A DNA stretch of 64,000 bases from Streptomyces sp. NBC_00572 (GTDB taxonomy: Bacteria > Actinomycetota > Actinomycetes > Streptomycetales > Streptomycetaceae), in the NCBI RefSeq assembly GCF_026341815.1, contig NZ_JAPENX010000001.1:4464001-4528000 (forward strand), given 5' to 3'. Under the pieces are notes generated by a model. It searched no databases. It was given only the letters and a program-made list of their open reading frames with translations, and was not told where the DNA came from. Position numbers and translations under genes: made by a program. This document shows positions 1-9,333 of this stretch, in pieces. Numbering within the stretch: the stretch's first letter is position 1; each line of letters starts with the position of its first letter.

Positions 1-41
1 GACTTGATCGGTATCGAACGAAGCCGTGGCCCGAGCGTCAC

Positions 42-77
42 GGAAAGGGTGACAGATGTCAGCTCGGACCCCTTTCC
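42..77 (+). terminator. Hairpin upstream of the RiPP operon (terminator or attenuator)
   Basis: Outer arms GGAAAGGG (42-49) and CCCTTTCC (70-77) are exactly complementary. Inside lies a second pair, TGACA (50-54) and TGTCA (57-61). It sits about 90 bp before the first RiPP gene. It could end the gene lying left of the window or attenuate read-through from a precursor gene into the enzyme genes. The inner repeat could also be a protein site. Bases 1-170 contain no other recognisable gene. Confidence 0.4.
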
Positions 78-170
78 CCTACCGCGCCACAATTCGCCGC
101 CACATGATTGCGGCCGGAAGCACAAGAAAGCCCAGGACGTTGTTCTCGAATTCTCGGAAGGTGCGAAAGC

Positions 171-1421
171 ATGGGGGTTGATGCGCTGGAGCGCACTGCC
201 GTGAAGCCGGATTCCGACGGCCTGACGGGAGTGCGGCTGCACACACGGATGCCGGTCACACCGGCCTGGCTCGCCCGGTACGTCGTACCGGTCGCCCGCG
301 CGCTGAACGAGGCGGGCGCTCCCGCCGTCCAGCTGCGCCGCGGATGGCTCCACGGGCCGCACGTCGACATCCTCGCCCGCGACGCCACCGGCGTCCCGGG
401 CGGCGGCCCCGACTGGGAGGGCGTCGCGCGGGGCCTGGACGCCGGCCCGCTCGACCCGCCCCGGGCCCTCACCGAGGAGACCTACCTCGACCAGGCCCGC
501 GAGTTCGGCCGCCTGGAGGCCGTCCAGCCGCCGTACCTGCCCCTGCGCGAGCACGGCGCCGTCGAGCGGATCGATCCCGGCGGGCGGCCCGGCGCCGCCT
601 CCCGCGACCCGCGCCTCGACCGCTTCCGCACCGTCGTGCACGGAGCCCTGACACCCGCGCTCCTGCGGACGATCGACGACCTCGCCGGCGAGCCCGGCTC
701 CGGCACCCTCCGGCTCGCCGAGGCCTTCGTCGCGCTCGCCGACACCCACACCCTCGGCCTCGGGTACGGGGTCTTCTCGCCCCGCTCCCACGTCGAGGCC
801 TTCCTCGCCTGGGCCGCACCCACCAAGGACGTACGCCCCGTCTTCCGGCAGCGCCTCGCCAAGGACGCGCCCGTCCTGCGCCGGGTCGTCGAGCAGCGGC
901 TGAGCGGCGAGGTCTCCGCGACCGCCGCCGCCTGGCGCACCGGACTCGCCTACGGCGCCGGGGCCCTGGAGAGCGCGGTCGCCGCCGGCACCCTCACGCT
1001 CGACCTCCTCGACGGCGCCACCGCCGGCCTCGACCGCTCGGAGATGGGCCCGCCCGGAGCCACCACCGTCGTCCCGCAGGGCGAGCAGCCCGACAGCGAC
1101 TTCCACCGGACCGTCGGCGAGGCCGGCGTGACCTCGGCCCCGTCCCCCTGGTTCGCCTCCTTCCGCCTCCTGACGAACCTCTTCTACGAGCAGCTGCCGC
1201 TGCTCACCGTCTCCCCGATGCAGCGCTACTACACCTGCTTCGCCGTCGCAGAGACGGTCGACGAGGTCCTCGGCGTCTCCTGGCGCGAGCGCATCGCCGC
1301 CCGACTGCCGGACGCCGCCGCCGCCGGGGAGCCGGGTCCGGCCGCCGCGGGAGACGCGCGTGCCACCGCCCCCGCCCCGAGCGCCGCTCCGGGCACCGCC
1401 CCCGAGGGAGCCCTTCGATGA
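171..1421 (+). CDS. Lant_dehydr_C-type protein, probable thiopeptide pyridine synthase
   Basis: 416 residues. ATG 171 is preceded by GGAAGG (156-161), better than the upstream in-frame ATG 108. The N-terminal part (RGWLHGPHVDILAR, about residue 55) aligns with the RYWQSGPHLRLRV segment of the protein at 9334, so both belong to the LanB C-terminal/thiopeptide family. This copy lacks the Arg-x-Arg and RYGG elements of glutamate elimination. It has a SPRSHVEAFL segment (about 200) and a C-terminal TNLFYEQ...CFAVAETVDE block that I associate with [4+2] pyridine synthases of the TclM/TbtD type. The last 40 residues are Ala/Pro-rich. The stop overlaps the next start (ATGA). It would close the macrocycle between two dehydroalanines. 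Membership of the family is fairly sure; the cycloaddition role is inferred. Confidence 0.6.
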   Translation: MGVDALERTAVKPDSDGLTGVRLHTRMPVTPAWLARYVVPVARALNEAGAPAVQLRRGWLHGPHVDILARDATGVPGGGPDWEGVARGLDAGPLDPPRALTEETYLDQAREFGRLEAVQPPYLPLREHGAVERIDPGGRPGAASRDPRLDRFRTVVHGALTPALLRTIDDLAGEPGSGTLRLAEAFVALADTHTLGLGYGVFSPRSHVEAFLAWAAPTKDVRPVFRQRLAKDAPVLRRVVEQRLSGEVSATAAAWRTGLAYGAGALESAVAAGTLTLDLLDGATAGLDRSEMGPPGATTVVPQGEQPDSDFHRTVGEAGVTSAPSPWFASFRLLTNLFYEQLPLLTVSPMQRYYTCFAVAETVDEVLGVSWRERIAARLPDAAAAGEPGPAAAGDARATAPAPSAAPGTAPEGALR

Positions 1422-4087
1422 CCGCCCCCGTGATCGGCAACCCGACGGACCTGCTCGGGGCCGCACCGCCCGAGCCGGTGACCGTACCGACGCCCGCGGG
1501 CGTACCCGCGCCCGCCCCCGAACCCCTCTGGTTCCTGCGGGTCAACCCGCTGCGCCGCGCCCGGCTCGCCGACGCCGAACTGCGCCGGCAGCTCGTCCTG
1601 GTCACCGCCGCCGAGCAGACGCTCGCCGAAGCCTCCGCCGCCGCGTCCGACGAGCTGTACGAGCGGATCGGCGCCGCGACCGACGACGCCGAACGGCGTG
1701 AACTGATCGCCCTGCGCCGCTCCGTGAACAGCGGCAAGGCCCCGAAGAAGACGCCGGAGCCCGCCACCCCCGCGATCGACGCCTGGCTCGAAGCCCGCCA
1801 GGAGCGCGAGCGGATCCGCGAGGAGCTCGTCGCCGGCTACCCCGACGCGGCCGAGCGCGAGCGCGGAGTCCTCGCCGAACTCCTCGGCGACCCCGACCTG
1901 TTGCGCTCCCTCGCCCTCGTCGCACCCGAGGTCCACCAGGAGGCCGAGCGCTACCGCGCCGCCGTCCGGGCCCCCGGCAAGGTCCCCGCCAAGTCCCGCA
2001 AGTCCGAGCGCGGACTCATCCAGTACGTCACCCGTGCCATGGTCCGTACGAGCCCCCTCGCCCGGTTCACGGCCGTCGGCATCGCCGAGCCCGACCCGTC
2101 CGCGCCCGGCCCCGACGAGGCGGGATTCGGGGGCGCGACCGCCTTCCCCGGCCTCGACCGCGTGATGCTCAACTACGTGCTCGGAGGACTGCCCGACCCC
2201 GCCGACCGGGCGATCGAGGACATGTGGATCGGCCTTCCGCCGACCTCCGCGCCCGACCCCGCCACCGGGAAGCTGTTCTTCCTGAAGCCCGCCCCCGAGG
2301 GGATGCGCCGCGCCGCCGTCTCCCTCGACGGCCCCGCCGGAGACCTCCTCGACGCGGTGGGCATGGGCCCCCGCCCCTTCCCGTCCGTCGTCGCCCATGT
2401 CGCAGAACGCTCCGGCATCGCCGCCGAGGACGCCGAGCAGAAGGTCCGCGGCGCCGTCGCCCAGGGCCTCCTCTGCACCTTCCACGAGGCCGAGGACGGA
2501 TCCACCGACTACGACGTCCTGCTCACCCCGGACGACCCGCGCCCGGTGACCAAGCGGCTCACCGACCGCGTCAAGGCGGGCATGCCCGCCTTCACCGCCG
2601 CACCCGCCGCCGAACGCGGCGCCGCCCTCGCCGAGTTGCGCGGCGCCCTCGGCGAACTCAGCCACGCCGCCGGCCGCCCCGCGCACGTCACGGTCGAGGA
2701 GGACTACGTGATGCCGCCGCTCAAGGTGGCCACGGAACCCTGGAAGGAGTCCCTGAAGGACCTCGGCCCGGCCGTCGAACTCCTCACCGTCTTCGACTGG
2801 CTGCACGACGTGCGCGTCCTCATGACCGCCGCGTTCGTCGAGCGCTTCGGCCCCGGGGCGAACGTCCCCCTCGCCGCCAACGCCCCCTTCGTCGTCGGCG
2901 AGGTCTCCCGCCGCGCCGCCGCCATGGCCGCCGTGTACGGCCCCGACGGCCCCGGCGACCCGACCGCGCTCAAGGGCATCGGCCCCGCCGACGGCTCCCT
3001 GGAGCGCATCTACGAACTGCGCCGCGAGGTCACCGAGGCCCTCCACGCCCTCATCGGCCAGGCCGTCGAGCGCGGCGACGACACCCTCCGCATCAGCCCG
3101 GAACAGGTCGCCGGCCTCACCGGCGACCTGCCGGAACGCTTCCGCCGCGACCCGCTGATCTACGGCATCCTGCTCCAGCGCGGCGACGGCCACCTCGTCC
3201 TCAACGACGGCCTGCCGGGCCACGGCATGCTCTACGCCCGCTTCCTGGAGGCCGACAAGCGGCTGGGCGGCCGCGCCCTGCCCCGCCTCGCCGACCACGT
3301 ACGCCGGGTGTACGGATACGACGGCGCCCGCGTCACCGAGGACCTGGGCCTGCACCGCCTCAACGTCAACGCCCACACGCCGATCCTCCCCGGCGGCCTC
3401 ACCCCCGACGACTGGTTCGGACTGCGGCTCGCCCACGACCCCGAGACCGACTCCCTGCGCGTCGAGGACGCCGAAGGCGCACCCCTGCGGGTCCTGCCGC
3501 TCGGCACCGGCCACCCCGGCCTCTTCCCGCCGCCGCTCTCCGTCGCCTCCGGGCTCGCCATCAGCGGCCGCCTCTTCAACGCCCTCCCCAACAGCTGGCA
3601 CGCCGCCACCCCCTGGGACCGGGCCGCCACCCGCACCGCGCCCCGGATGGCCGTCGGCGACGTCCTCATCGGCCGCCGCCGCTGGTACGGGGGAGAGGAG
3701 CTCGGTACGGCCCTGGCCGCCGGACCCGAGGAGCACGAGCGGCTCCTCGCCCTCAACGCCTGGCGCGCCAAGTACGGCGTCCCCGAGGAGGTCGTCGTCA
3801 AGACCGTCCCCGAGGACGAGGGCCCGCTCTCCGTCGGCGCCCCCGACATCCAGTCCAAGCGCCTCCAGCAGAAGCCCCAGTACGTGGACCTCGGCAGCGC
3901 GCTCGGCGCCCGCGTCCTGCCCCGGATGCTGGAGCGCCGCGGCGCCGACACCGGCGGCAGCTACCTGGAGGAGGCGCTGCCCGGCGTCGTCGACGGCACC
4001 CACGCCACCGAGTGGGTCGTCGAGGTCGGCAGGACCGCCGGCGGCCGCTTCACCTACCACCCGACGACCGAGGCAGAGGAGCGGTGA
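1418..4087 (+). CDS. LanB-type tRNA-dependent dehydratase, glutamylation domain
   Basis: 889 residues. ATG 1418 overlaps the previous stop by 4 bp and follows a GAGGGAG site. The block around residues 195-225 (RKSERGLIQYVTR then SPLARFTAVG) is the characteristic Arg-rich segment of the lantibiotic dehydratase N-terminal domain. The C-terminal part has NAWRAKYGVPEEV and KPQYVDLGS (about 785-830), also typical. Family members use glutamyl-tRNA(Glu) to glutamylate Ser/Thr of a precursor peptide. The length fits the split thiopeptide type (TclK/TbtB-like) rather than full NisB, and the elimination domain is supplied by the separate protein at 9334. Residues 1-35 are Pro/Ala-rich. Family assignment is secure; substrate unknown. 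Confidence 0.85.
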   Translation: MTAPVIGNPTDLLGAAPPEPVTVPTPAGVPAPAPEPLWFLRVNPLRRARLADAELRRQLVLVTAAEQTLAEASAAASDELYERIGAATDDAERRELIALRRSVNSGKAPKKTPEPATPAIDAWLEARQERERIREELVAGYPDAAERERGVLAELLGDPDLLRSLALVAPEVHQEAERYRAAVRAPGKVPAKSRKSERGLIQYVTRAMVRTSPLARFTAVGIAEPDPSAPGPDEAGFGGATAFPGLDRVMLNYVLGGLPDPADRAIEDMWIGLPPTSAPDPATGKLFFLKPAPEGMRRAAVSLDGPAGDLLDAVGMGPRPFPSVVAHVAERSGIAAEDAEQKVRGAVAQGLLCTFHEAEDGSTDYDVLLTPDDPRPVTKRLTDRVKAGMPAFTAAPAAERGAALAELRGALGELSHAAGRPAHVTVEEDYVMPPLKVATEPWKESLKDLGPAVELLTVFDWLHDVRVLMTAAFVERFGPGANVPLAANAPFVVGEVSRRAAAMAAVYGPDGPGDPTALKGIGPADGSLERIYELRREVTEALHALIGQAVERGDDTLRISPEQVAGLTGDLPERFRRDPLIYGILLQRGDGHLVLNDGLPGHGMLYARFLEADKRLGGRALPRLADHVRRVYGYDGARVTEDLGLHRLNVNAHTPILPGGLTPDDWFGLRLAHDPETDSLRVEDAEGAPLRVLPLGTGHPGLFPPPLSVASGLAISGRLFNALPNSWHAATPWDRAATRTAPRMAVGDVLIGRRRWYGGEELGTALAAGPEEHERLLALNAWRAKYGVPEEVVVKTVPEDEGPLSVGAPDIQSKRLQQKPQYVDLGSALGARVLPRMLERRGADTGGSYLEEALPGVVDGTHATEWVVEVGRTAGGRFTYHPTTEAEER

Positions 4088-4089
4088 CG

Positions 4090-5853
4090 ATGGCCGCGGA
4101 AACGCTCAGGACCCGCCCCGACCTGCACTACGCGCCCGTCCCCGGCGGGGTCTACTTCAGCGGCGCCCGCGCCCGGTTCGTGCTGCGCGGCTCCGAGGTC
4201 CTGCACGCCGTCGCCCAGGGCTGCGTCCCGCTCCTGGAGGACGGCACCGACGAGGACGCGCTCGTCGCCGAGATCGGCACCGAACGCGCCCGCCCCGCCG
4301 TCCGTCTCCTCGTCGACAGGCTCCGCGAGAACGGACTGCTCCTCGACCCGGCGGCGCACACCGCGCCCGAGCCGCCCGCCGACGTACGGCAACGGCACGC
4401 CGAGTCGCTCGCCCGCCTCGAAGGCCTCCTCGACGACCCGTACGGGGCTTTCGCCCGGCTCCGCGCCGCGACCGTCCTCGTCACCGGACCGGCGACCGCG
4501 ACCGGACCCGCCGTGCGGGGGCTGCGCCGGGCGGGGGTCGGCACGGTCCTCACCGACGGCGAGGACCCGACCGTCACCCCGGACGCGGTCCTCGACATCC
4601 GCGAGGACGACGGGACTCCTCCCCTCACAGCGGCCCTCGTCGTCCCCGTCCTCCTCGGCGGCACCGGCGTCACCCTCGTCGGACCCGCCCTCACCGGCCC
4701 CGGACACCCGGCCGTCCGGGCCGCGTTCCGCGACCGGGCCCGCGCCTGGGCCACCGCCGAGGCCACCGCGCCCGCGCCCCGCCCCATGGCGGACGCGCTC
4801 GCCGGCGCCCTCGGGGCCCAGCTCCTCATCGACACCCTGACCGGCACCGCGGACACGGGCGAGGCCCATGTCGTGCACGGGACGGACCTGGCCTCCGACC
4901 GGGTCACCGTCGAGGGAGCCCACCAGGCGGCCGCGACCGGCCGACCGGGCTCCCTCCCCGAGGGCCCCTTCACCCTCGCCGCCGCCCCCGCCGACCCCCG
5001 TCCCGAGCCCGACGAGGCACGCGAGACCGCGACCCTGCTCGCCGCGCGCTGGACCGGACCGCTCGCCCTCACCGAGGGCGCCGACCTGCCCCAGATGCCG
5101 CTCGCCCTGCGCGCCGCCGAGCTCCGCGCCGACGGCCGCCCCACGACCACGGTCCTCGCCTGGGCCGCCCATCAGGAGACCGCCACCGTGGCGGCCACCC
5201 TGCAGGCCCTGCGGGCCCTCATCCCCGGGGCGCCCACCCCGGCGGCCGGCCCGCACGCCCACATCCCCGGGGCTCCCACCCCGGCGGCAGGGCTCACGAG
5301 GGAACACTGGCTCCTCGACGGCGCGTTGCGCCTGCTCGCCGAGGAGTCGGCGCCCCCGCCGGCGAAGACCGACACCCCGCACGTGCCGCCCGCGGCCCTC
5401 CCGGCGGGCGCCCCCGCCGTGGCCGCGGGCGGCGGGGCGTGCGAGGACCTCGACCCGGAGGGCCTGCGGATCCTCGCCGCCCTCCGCGGTCTTCTTCCCT
5501 CCGAGCCGCACGTGCGGTTCCACCGCGTGCCCGGACTCGACTGGCGGCTCGCCGAGGTGACCGCCAGGGGCACCACCCTCGGACGCGCCTGGGGCGCCGA
5601 CGCGGCGGAGGCCGCCCGCGACGCCCTGTGCACCGCGCTCGCCCACACCCAGACCACGGGCGAGCCCGGCACCGTCGACCCGCTCTCCACCGACGCACTG
5701 CTCTTCGCCGACCGCGCCGCCCTGGACGCCCTCCGCGCCCAGTTGGCCGCCCGCGCGGGCACCACGTACCGGGGCGAGGCCGTCCGCCACGACCCGGTGA
5801 TCGGCGAGCTTCCCCTCTGGTACGGCCCCGTGGAGGCCCACGATGCCCACTGA
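4090..5853 (+). CDS. E1-like TOMM cyclodehydratase partner with N-terminal RRE-like region
   Basis: 587 residues. ATG 4090 has AGGAG 8 bp upstream; GTG 4084 is in frame but too close to that site. Residues 1-90 look like a winged-helix precursor-recognition element. A degenerate Rossmann-like segment follows (VLVTGPATATGPAVRGLRRAGVG, about 130), without a clean GxGxxG and without the CxxC pairs of canonical E1 proteins. That suits a scaffold that delivers leader peptide to the YcaO enzyme (LazD/TclI-like). A Pro/Ala linker contains a duplicated 10-residue unit near residues 378-401. It starts 2 bp after the LanB gene and overlaps the YcaO gene by 11 bp, so stoichiometric coupling is likely. 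RRE assignment is by context. Confidence 0.7.
   Translation: MAAETLRTRPDLHYAPVPGGVYFSGARARFVLRGSEVLHAVAQGCVPLLEDGTDEDALVAEIGTERARPAVRLLVDRLRENGLLLDPAAHTAPEPPADVRQRHAESLARLEGLLDDPYGAFARLRAATVLVTGPATATGPAVRGLRRAGVGTVLTDGEDPTVTPDAVLDIREDDGTPPLTAALVVPVLLGGTGVTLVGPALTGPGHPAVRAAFRDRARAWATAEATAPAPRPMADALAGALGAQLLIDTLTGTADTGEAHVVHGTDLASDRVTVEGAHQAAATGRPGSLPEGPFTLAAAPADPRPEPDEARETATLLAARWTGPLALTEGADLPQMPLALRAAELRADGRPTTTVLAWAAHQETATVAATLQALRALIPGAPTPAAGPHAHIPGAPTPAAGLTREHWLLDGALRLLAEESAPPPAKTDTPHVPPAALPAGAPAVAAGGGACEDLDPEGLRILAALRGLLPSEPHVRFHRVPGLDWRLAEVTARGTTLGRAWGADAAEAARDALCTALAHTQTTGEPGTVDPLSTDALLFADRAALDALRAQLAARAGTTYRGEAVRHDPVIGELPLWYGPVEAHDAH
5221..5292 (+). repeat. Coding tandem duplication in the E1-like gene
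   Basis: Two near-identical 30-bp units (5221-5250 and 5263-5292, period 42 bp) encode IPGAPTPAAG twice in a linker. They differ only at wobble positions and at the last codons. The period is a multiple of three, so the frame is kept. Confidence 0.8.
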
Positions 5854-7771
5854 CACCCTCGCCCCGCCCCTCGCGCTCGGGCCCGGGCTCGACACCCACC
5901 CCGCCGACGAGGCCTGGCGCTCCGCGCTCGACGCCCTCGCGGACGTCCTCCCCGAAGGCACCGTCGCGGTCGACCGCGGCTGGCACCTCGACTGGGAGCG
6001 GGAGCGGTTCGACGAGGCCGTCGCCGCCGGCCGGGCCCACCTCTCCGTCCGCCTCCAGGGCGACGAGGTCCTCGTCGGCCCGCTCTGGCGGCCCGGCACC
6101 GACGCGGGCTGCGCCGGCTGCGCCGAGGTCCGCGACCGTACCGTCCCCGACCACCCGCTCGTCGGCGACCTCCGCTACGCGACCGCCGCCCCCGGGCCGG
6201 GCGCGCCGCTCCTCCCCGAACTGCTCCGGGCGACCCTGGAGCACCTGGTGAGGCGGCCGCTCGGGCCCGGCGAACTCTTCTCCGTCTCGCCGCGCGGCCT
6301 GCGCCGCCACCGCATCGCCCGCAGCTTCCACTGCCCGCTCTGCGGACCGGCGTACGAGCGGCTCGACGGTACGGAGACCCCGGCGCCGCTCACCCCGACC
6401 GACCGGCCCGCGTTCCCGGACGACTGCACCCGCACCGCCGCGAGCCGGCTCGTCGAGCGCGGGGTGCTCCAGGACCGGCTGGTGGACGACCGCTTCGGTC
6501 CGGTCCGCGCGCTGCTGCGCGAGTCCCGCGCCCCGTTCGCGATGAGCATGGCCGTGGTGCCGGACGCCCCGGCGATGGGCCACGGCCGAGCCCGGACCTT
6601 CGCCGAGACCGGACCCGTGGCGATCCTGGAGGCGTACGAGCGCCTCGCGGGCTTCCCGTACGACATCCCCGTCCTCACCCACCGCCCGTACGCCGAGGTC
6701 GCGGAACACGCCGTCGACCCGGCCGGTCTCGGGCGGTACACGGCCGAACAGCTCGCCCACCCGACCAGCAGGGCCACGCCGTTCGACGCGGACACCCCGA
6801 TGGACTGGGTGTGGGGCCACGACCTCGACGCCGGGCGCGCACTGCTCGTCCCCGCCGACCACGCCTTCTACCAGTACGAGTACAACCACCGCCGCGACCG
6901 CAGGGCCGCCCGCGCCGCCGGGACGCCCGGCCGCAAGCACTACTTCTACGAGTCGTCCAGCGGCTGCGCCGTCGGCGCCAACCTCGAAGAGGCGGCCCTG
7001 CACTCGCTGTTCGAGCTGGCGGAGCGGGACGCCTTCCTGCTCTCCTGGCACCGGGCCGCACCCCTGCCGACGATCCCGAACTCCTCCCTCACCGACCCCA
7101 CCAGCCGCGCCATGATCGAGCTGATGGAGTCGCGCGGCTTCGACGTGCACCTCCTCGTCGCCACCCAGGACATCGGCCTTCCGGTCGTCTGGGTGCTCGC
7201 GGTCAACCGGCTCAACCCCTTCCCCGCCACCTTCTCCTCGGCCGGCTCCGGCGCCGACCCCCAGTCCGCGATCCGCGGCGCCCTGCGCGAGGTCGCCCAG
7301 CTCGTCACCAACCCCGTCGACTGGACCCGCGAGGACGTCGAGCCGATGGTCGAGGACCCCTGGCTGGTCCAGGAGCTGGAGGACCACGTCCGCTTCTCCT
7401 CGCTGCCCGAGACCGCCGCCCGCGCCACCGCCGCCCTCGGCGGGCCCCGGGTCACGCTCGACGAGGCCTTCCCCGACTGGCCCGGCCGGATGGACCGCGG
7501 CTCCGGCGGAGACGTGCGCGGCGCCCTGGACTTCGTCCGCGGACTGTTCGCCGGGGCCGGGCTCGACCGGATCGTGCTCGTCGACCAGACCAGCCGCGAA
7601 CACGCCGACGCCGGCATCCACGTGGCCCGCGCGGTCGTCCCCGGCATCGTCCCGATGTGCTTCGGCCACGCCCAACAGCGGCTGGCCGGCCTGCCCCGGC
7701 TCACCGCCGCCCTGCACGGCACCGGGCAGGAGCACCGGGCGATCCCCCTCGACCCCCACCCGTTCCCGTGA
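5843..7771 (+). CDS. YcaO-domain azoline-forming cyclodehydratase
   Basis: 642 residues. Residues 1-200 form a docking part with two CxxC pairs (Cys90/Cys93 and Cys164/Cys167), a probable zinc tetrad. The YcaO domain follows. Its nucleotide-binding signature is at 370-397 (SSSGCAVGANLEEAALHSL then FELAERDAF). The chain ends in PHPFP, matching the C-terminal PxPxP of azoline-forming YcaO enzymes. Known family chemistry is ATP-dependent backbone cyclodehydration of Cys/Ser/Thr to thiazoline or oxazoline. The start overlaps the E1-like gene by 11 bp. The stop overlaps the dehydrogenase start (GTGA). Intact motifs suggest an active enzyme. Confidence 0.9.
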   Translation: MPTDTLAPPLALGPGLDTHPADEAWRSALDALADVLPEGTVAVDRGWHLDWERERFDEAVAAGRAHLSVRLQGDEVLVGPLWRPGTDAGCAGCAEVRDRTVPDHPLVGDLRYATAAPGPGAPLLPELLRATLEHLVRRPLGPGELFSVSPRGLRRHRIARSFHCPLCGPAYERLDGTETPAPLTPTDRPAFPDDCTRTAASRLVERGVLQDRLVDDRFGPVRALLRESRAPFAMSMAVVPDAPAMGHGRARTFAETGPVAILEAYERLAGFPYDIPVLTHRPYAEVAEHAVDPAGLGRYTAEQLAHPTSRATPFDADTPMDWVWGHDLDAGRALLVPADHAFYQYEYNHRRDRRAARAAGTPGRKHYFYESSSGCAVGANLEEAALHSLFELAERDAFLLSWHRAAPLPTIPNSSLTDPTSRAMIELMESRGFDVHLLVATQDIGLPVVWVLAVNRLNPFPATFSSAGSGADPQSAIRGALREVAQLVTNPVDWTREDVEPMVEDPWLVQELEDHVRFSSLPETAARATAALGGPRVTLDEAFPDWPGRMDRGSGGDVRGALDFVRGLFAGAGLDRIVLVDQTSREHADAGIHVARAVVPGIVPMCFGHAQQRLAGLPRLTAALHGTGQEHRAIPLDPHPFP

Positions 7772-9321
7772 CGGCGGCCCCGCCGACCCCGCGCGACGCC
7801 GCTACCGCGGTGTCGCCCCGGCGCGGCCCCGTCGACCTGCCGGGACCCGAGGGCGACAACAGCATCGCCCGCGAGCCCCTCTGGTACGCGTACGGCGCGG
7901 GGGACGACGCCCCGGAGGCGCCGCCGTGGACCTGGGTGCCGCAACCTCCGCCCGACACGCACGTACCGCCCCCGCCGCCGCGCGGGGGCGGCCCGCGCCG
8001 GGCCCTGCCGCTCGGCACCCACGACCGGCTCGCGGCCCTGCCGTACCCGGCGCTGCCACCGGGCGCCCGGGGTGCGGCCGAACCGGTCGAGGACCGGCTC
8101 GGCCGCGCCCTCGTCACCGCCTTCGGACCGCAGCGCCGCGAACCCGAGAACCCCTACAACGACCACCGGCCGTACGCCTCGCCGCGCTGCCTCTTCCCCG
8201 TCCACGCCTTCGTGGACGGGGGCGAGGGCATGCCGTGGCGCCTCCTGGAACCGGACCGGCACGCCCTCACCGGCACCCCGGCGGCCCCCGCCCGGAACGT
8301 CGTGCTCACCGGCCGGTACACGACCGTGCCGCCCGCCTACCAGTGGTTCCGAGGCTCACTCATAGCGATCGAACTCGGCTTCGTGTTACGGGCGTTGAGC
8401 CTCGGGCTCGAACTCTTCGACGTGCCGGCGCGGCTCCGCCTGCCGGGGCCGGACACCCACGCGCTGCTGTCCGCCCTGGGCCTCGACGACGCCTGGGCCT
8501 GGTCGCTGCCGTTCGTCGTGGAACTGGACGGGGCGCGGACGCCGGTCCCGGAAGAGGACTCCGTAACCGGGCCGCCCGCACACCTCACCCGTACCGACCC
8601 CGCCCTCGCCGAACTGATCCGCGTCAACCGGGAGCAGACGTACGGCGGCGCCCCCACCCCGCTCACCACCGCCGTCCCCGCGGGTCTCGGCTCCTCGGCG
8701 ACCGTGCCGGACTGGGCCGAGCTGCTGTGGCGGCGCCACTCCGGACGCATGCCGCGCGCCCTGCACGGCATGAACGGCCGACGCCGGAACGTCCCCGCCG
8801 AGGCCCTCGAAAGCGCCGCCCGCTGGCTCTCCGTACCGCCTCCCGGACCCGAACTCGCCACCGCCTTCGCGGCGTTGAAGGTGACCGCGGTCGTCCATGG
8901 CGTCGAAGGGCGGACCGACGGCATCCACCGGCTGCGGAACGGCACCGCGCACCTCCTGCGCGCCGACGCGACCGCCCCCGAGCGCCTTGAGGAGCAGTAC
9001 GGCTACGGCGTCTCGCCCGTCAACGGCTGCGGCATCCGCCACGCCCCGCTCACGGTGTTCCTGTCCGTACGGACCCGGGAGCTCTTCGAGCGCCTCGGGA
9101 CCGCCGGCTGGGGCGCCGTCCAGCACGCCGCCGGCTGGGCCGCGCACGGACTCTGTCTGTCCGCCGCCGCCTCCGGCCTCTTCGCCCGCCCCGTGCGGGC
9201 CTTCAAGGAGATCCCCACCCAGCGCGTCCTCGGCCTGGACCCCGACGAGATGATCGTCCTGTCCGTGGTCGTGGGAGTACCGCAGGACACCGGCGGCGCG
9301 CTGCTCGACCTCAGACTCTGA
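7768..9321 (+). CDS. SagB/TbtE-type azoline dehydrogenase (FMN, nitroreductase fold)
   Basis: 517 residues from GTG 7768, which overlaps the YcaO stop by 4 bp. The C-terminal half (about 320-510) is nitroreductase-like: RRHSGRMPRALHGMNGR at its start, then GAVQHAAGWAAHGLCLSAA and LGLDPDEMIVLSVVVG. A weaker copy of the same pattern lies at about 185-270 (RGSLIAIELGFVLRALSLGL then LGLDDAWAW), so the chain looks like a fused pair of such folds, one probably degenerate. The family oxidises azolines to aromatic azoles with FMN. Residues 1-90 are Pro-rich and unassigned. Which half binds flavin cannot be read from the sequence alone. Confidence 0.75.
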   Translation: MTAAPPTPRDAATAVSPRRGPVDLPGPEGDNSIAREPLWYAYGAGDDAPEAPPWTWVPQPPPDTHVPPPPPRGGGPRRALPLGTHDRLAALPYPALPPGARGAAEPVEDRLGRALVTAFGPQRREPENPYNDHRPYASPRCLFPVHAFVDGGEGMPWRLLEPDRHALTGTPAAPARNVVLTGRYTTVPPAYQWFRGSLIAIELGFVLRALSLGLELFDVPARLRLPGPDTHALLSALGLDDAWAWSLPFVVELDGARTPVPEEDSVTGPPAHLTRTDPALAELIRVNREQTYGGAPTPLTTAVPAGLGSSATVPDWAELLWRRHSGRMPRALHGMNGRRRNVPAEALESAARWLSVPPPGPELATAFAALKVTAVVHGVEGRTDGIHRLRNGTAHLLRADATAPERLEEQYGYGVSPVNGCGIRHAPLTVFLSVRTRELFERLGTAGWGAVQHAAGWAAHGLCLSAAASGLFARPVRAFKEIPTQRVLGLDPDEMIVLSVVVGVPQDTGGALLDLRL

Positions 9322-9333
9322 AGGAGCGTCCCC

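Noticed and set aside
4..204. 66-codon ORF at the left edge as RiPP precursor
   Set aside because: No Ser/Cys/Thr-rich core at its C terminus and it overlaps the start of the first enzyme gene.
1229..4060. 943-codon open frame antisense to the LanB gene
   Set aside because: Gly/Val/Asp-rich translation with no motif; typical antisense artefact of high-GC3 genes.
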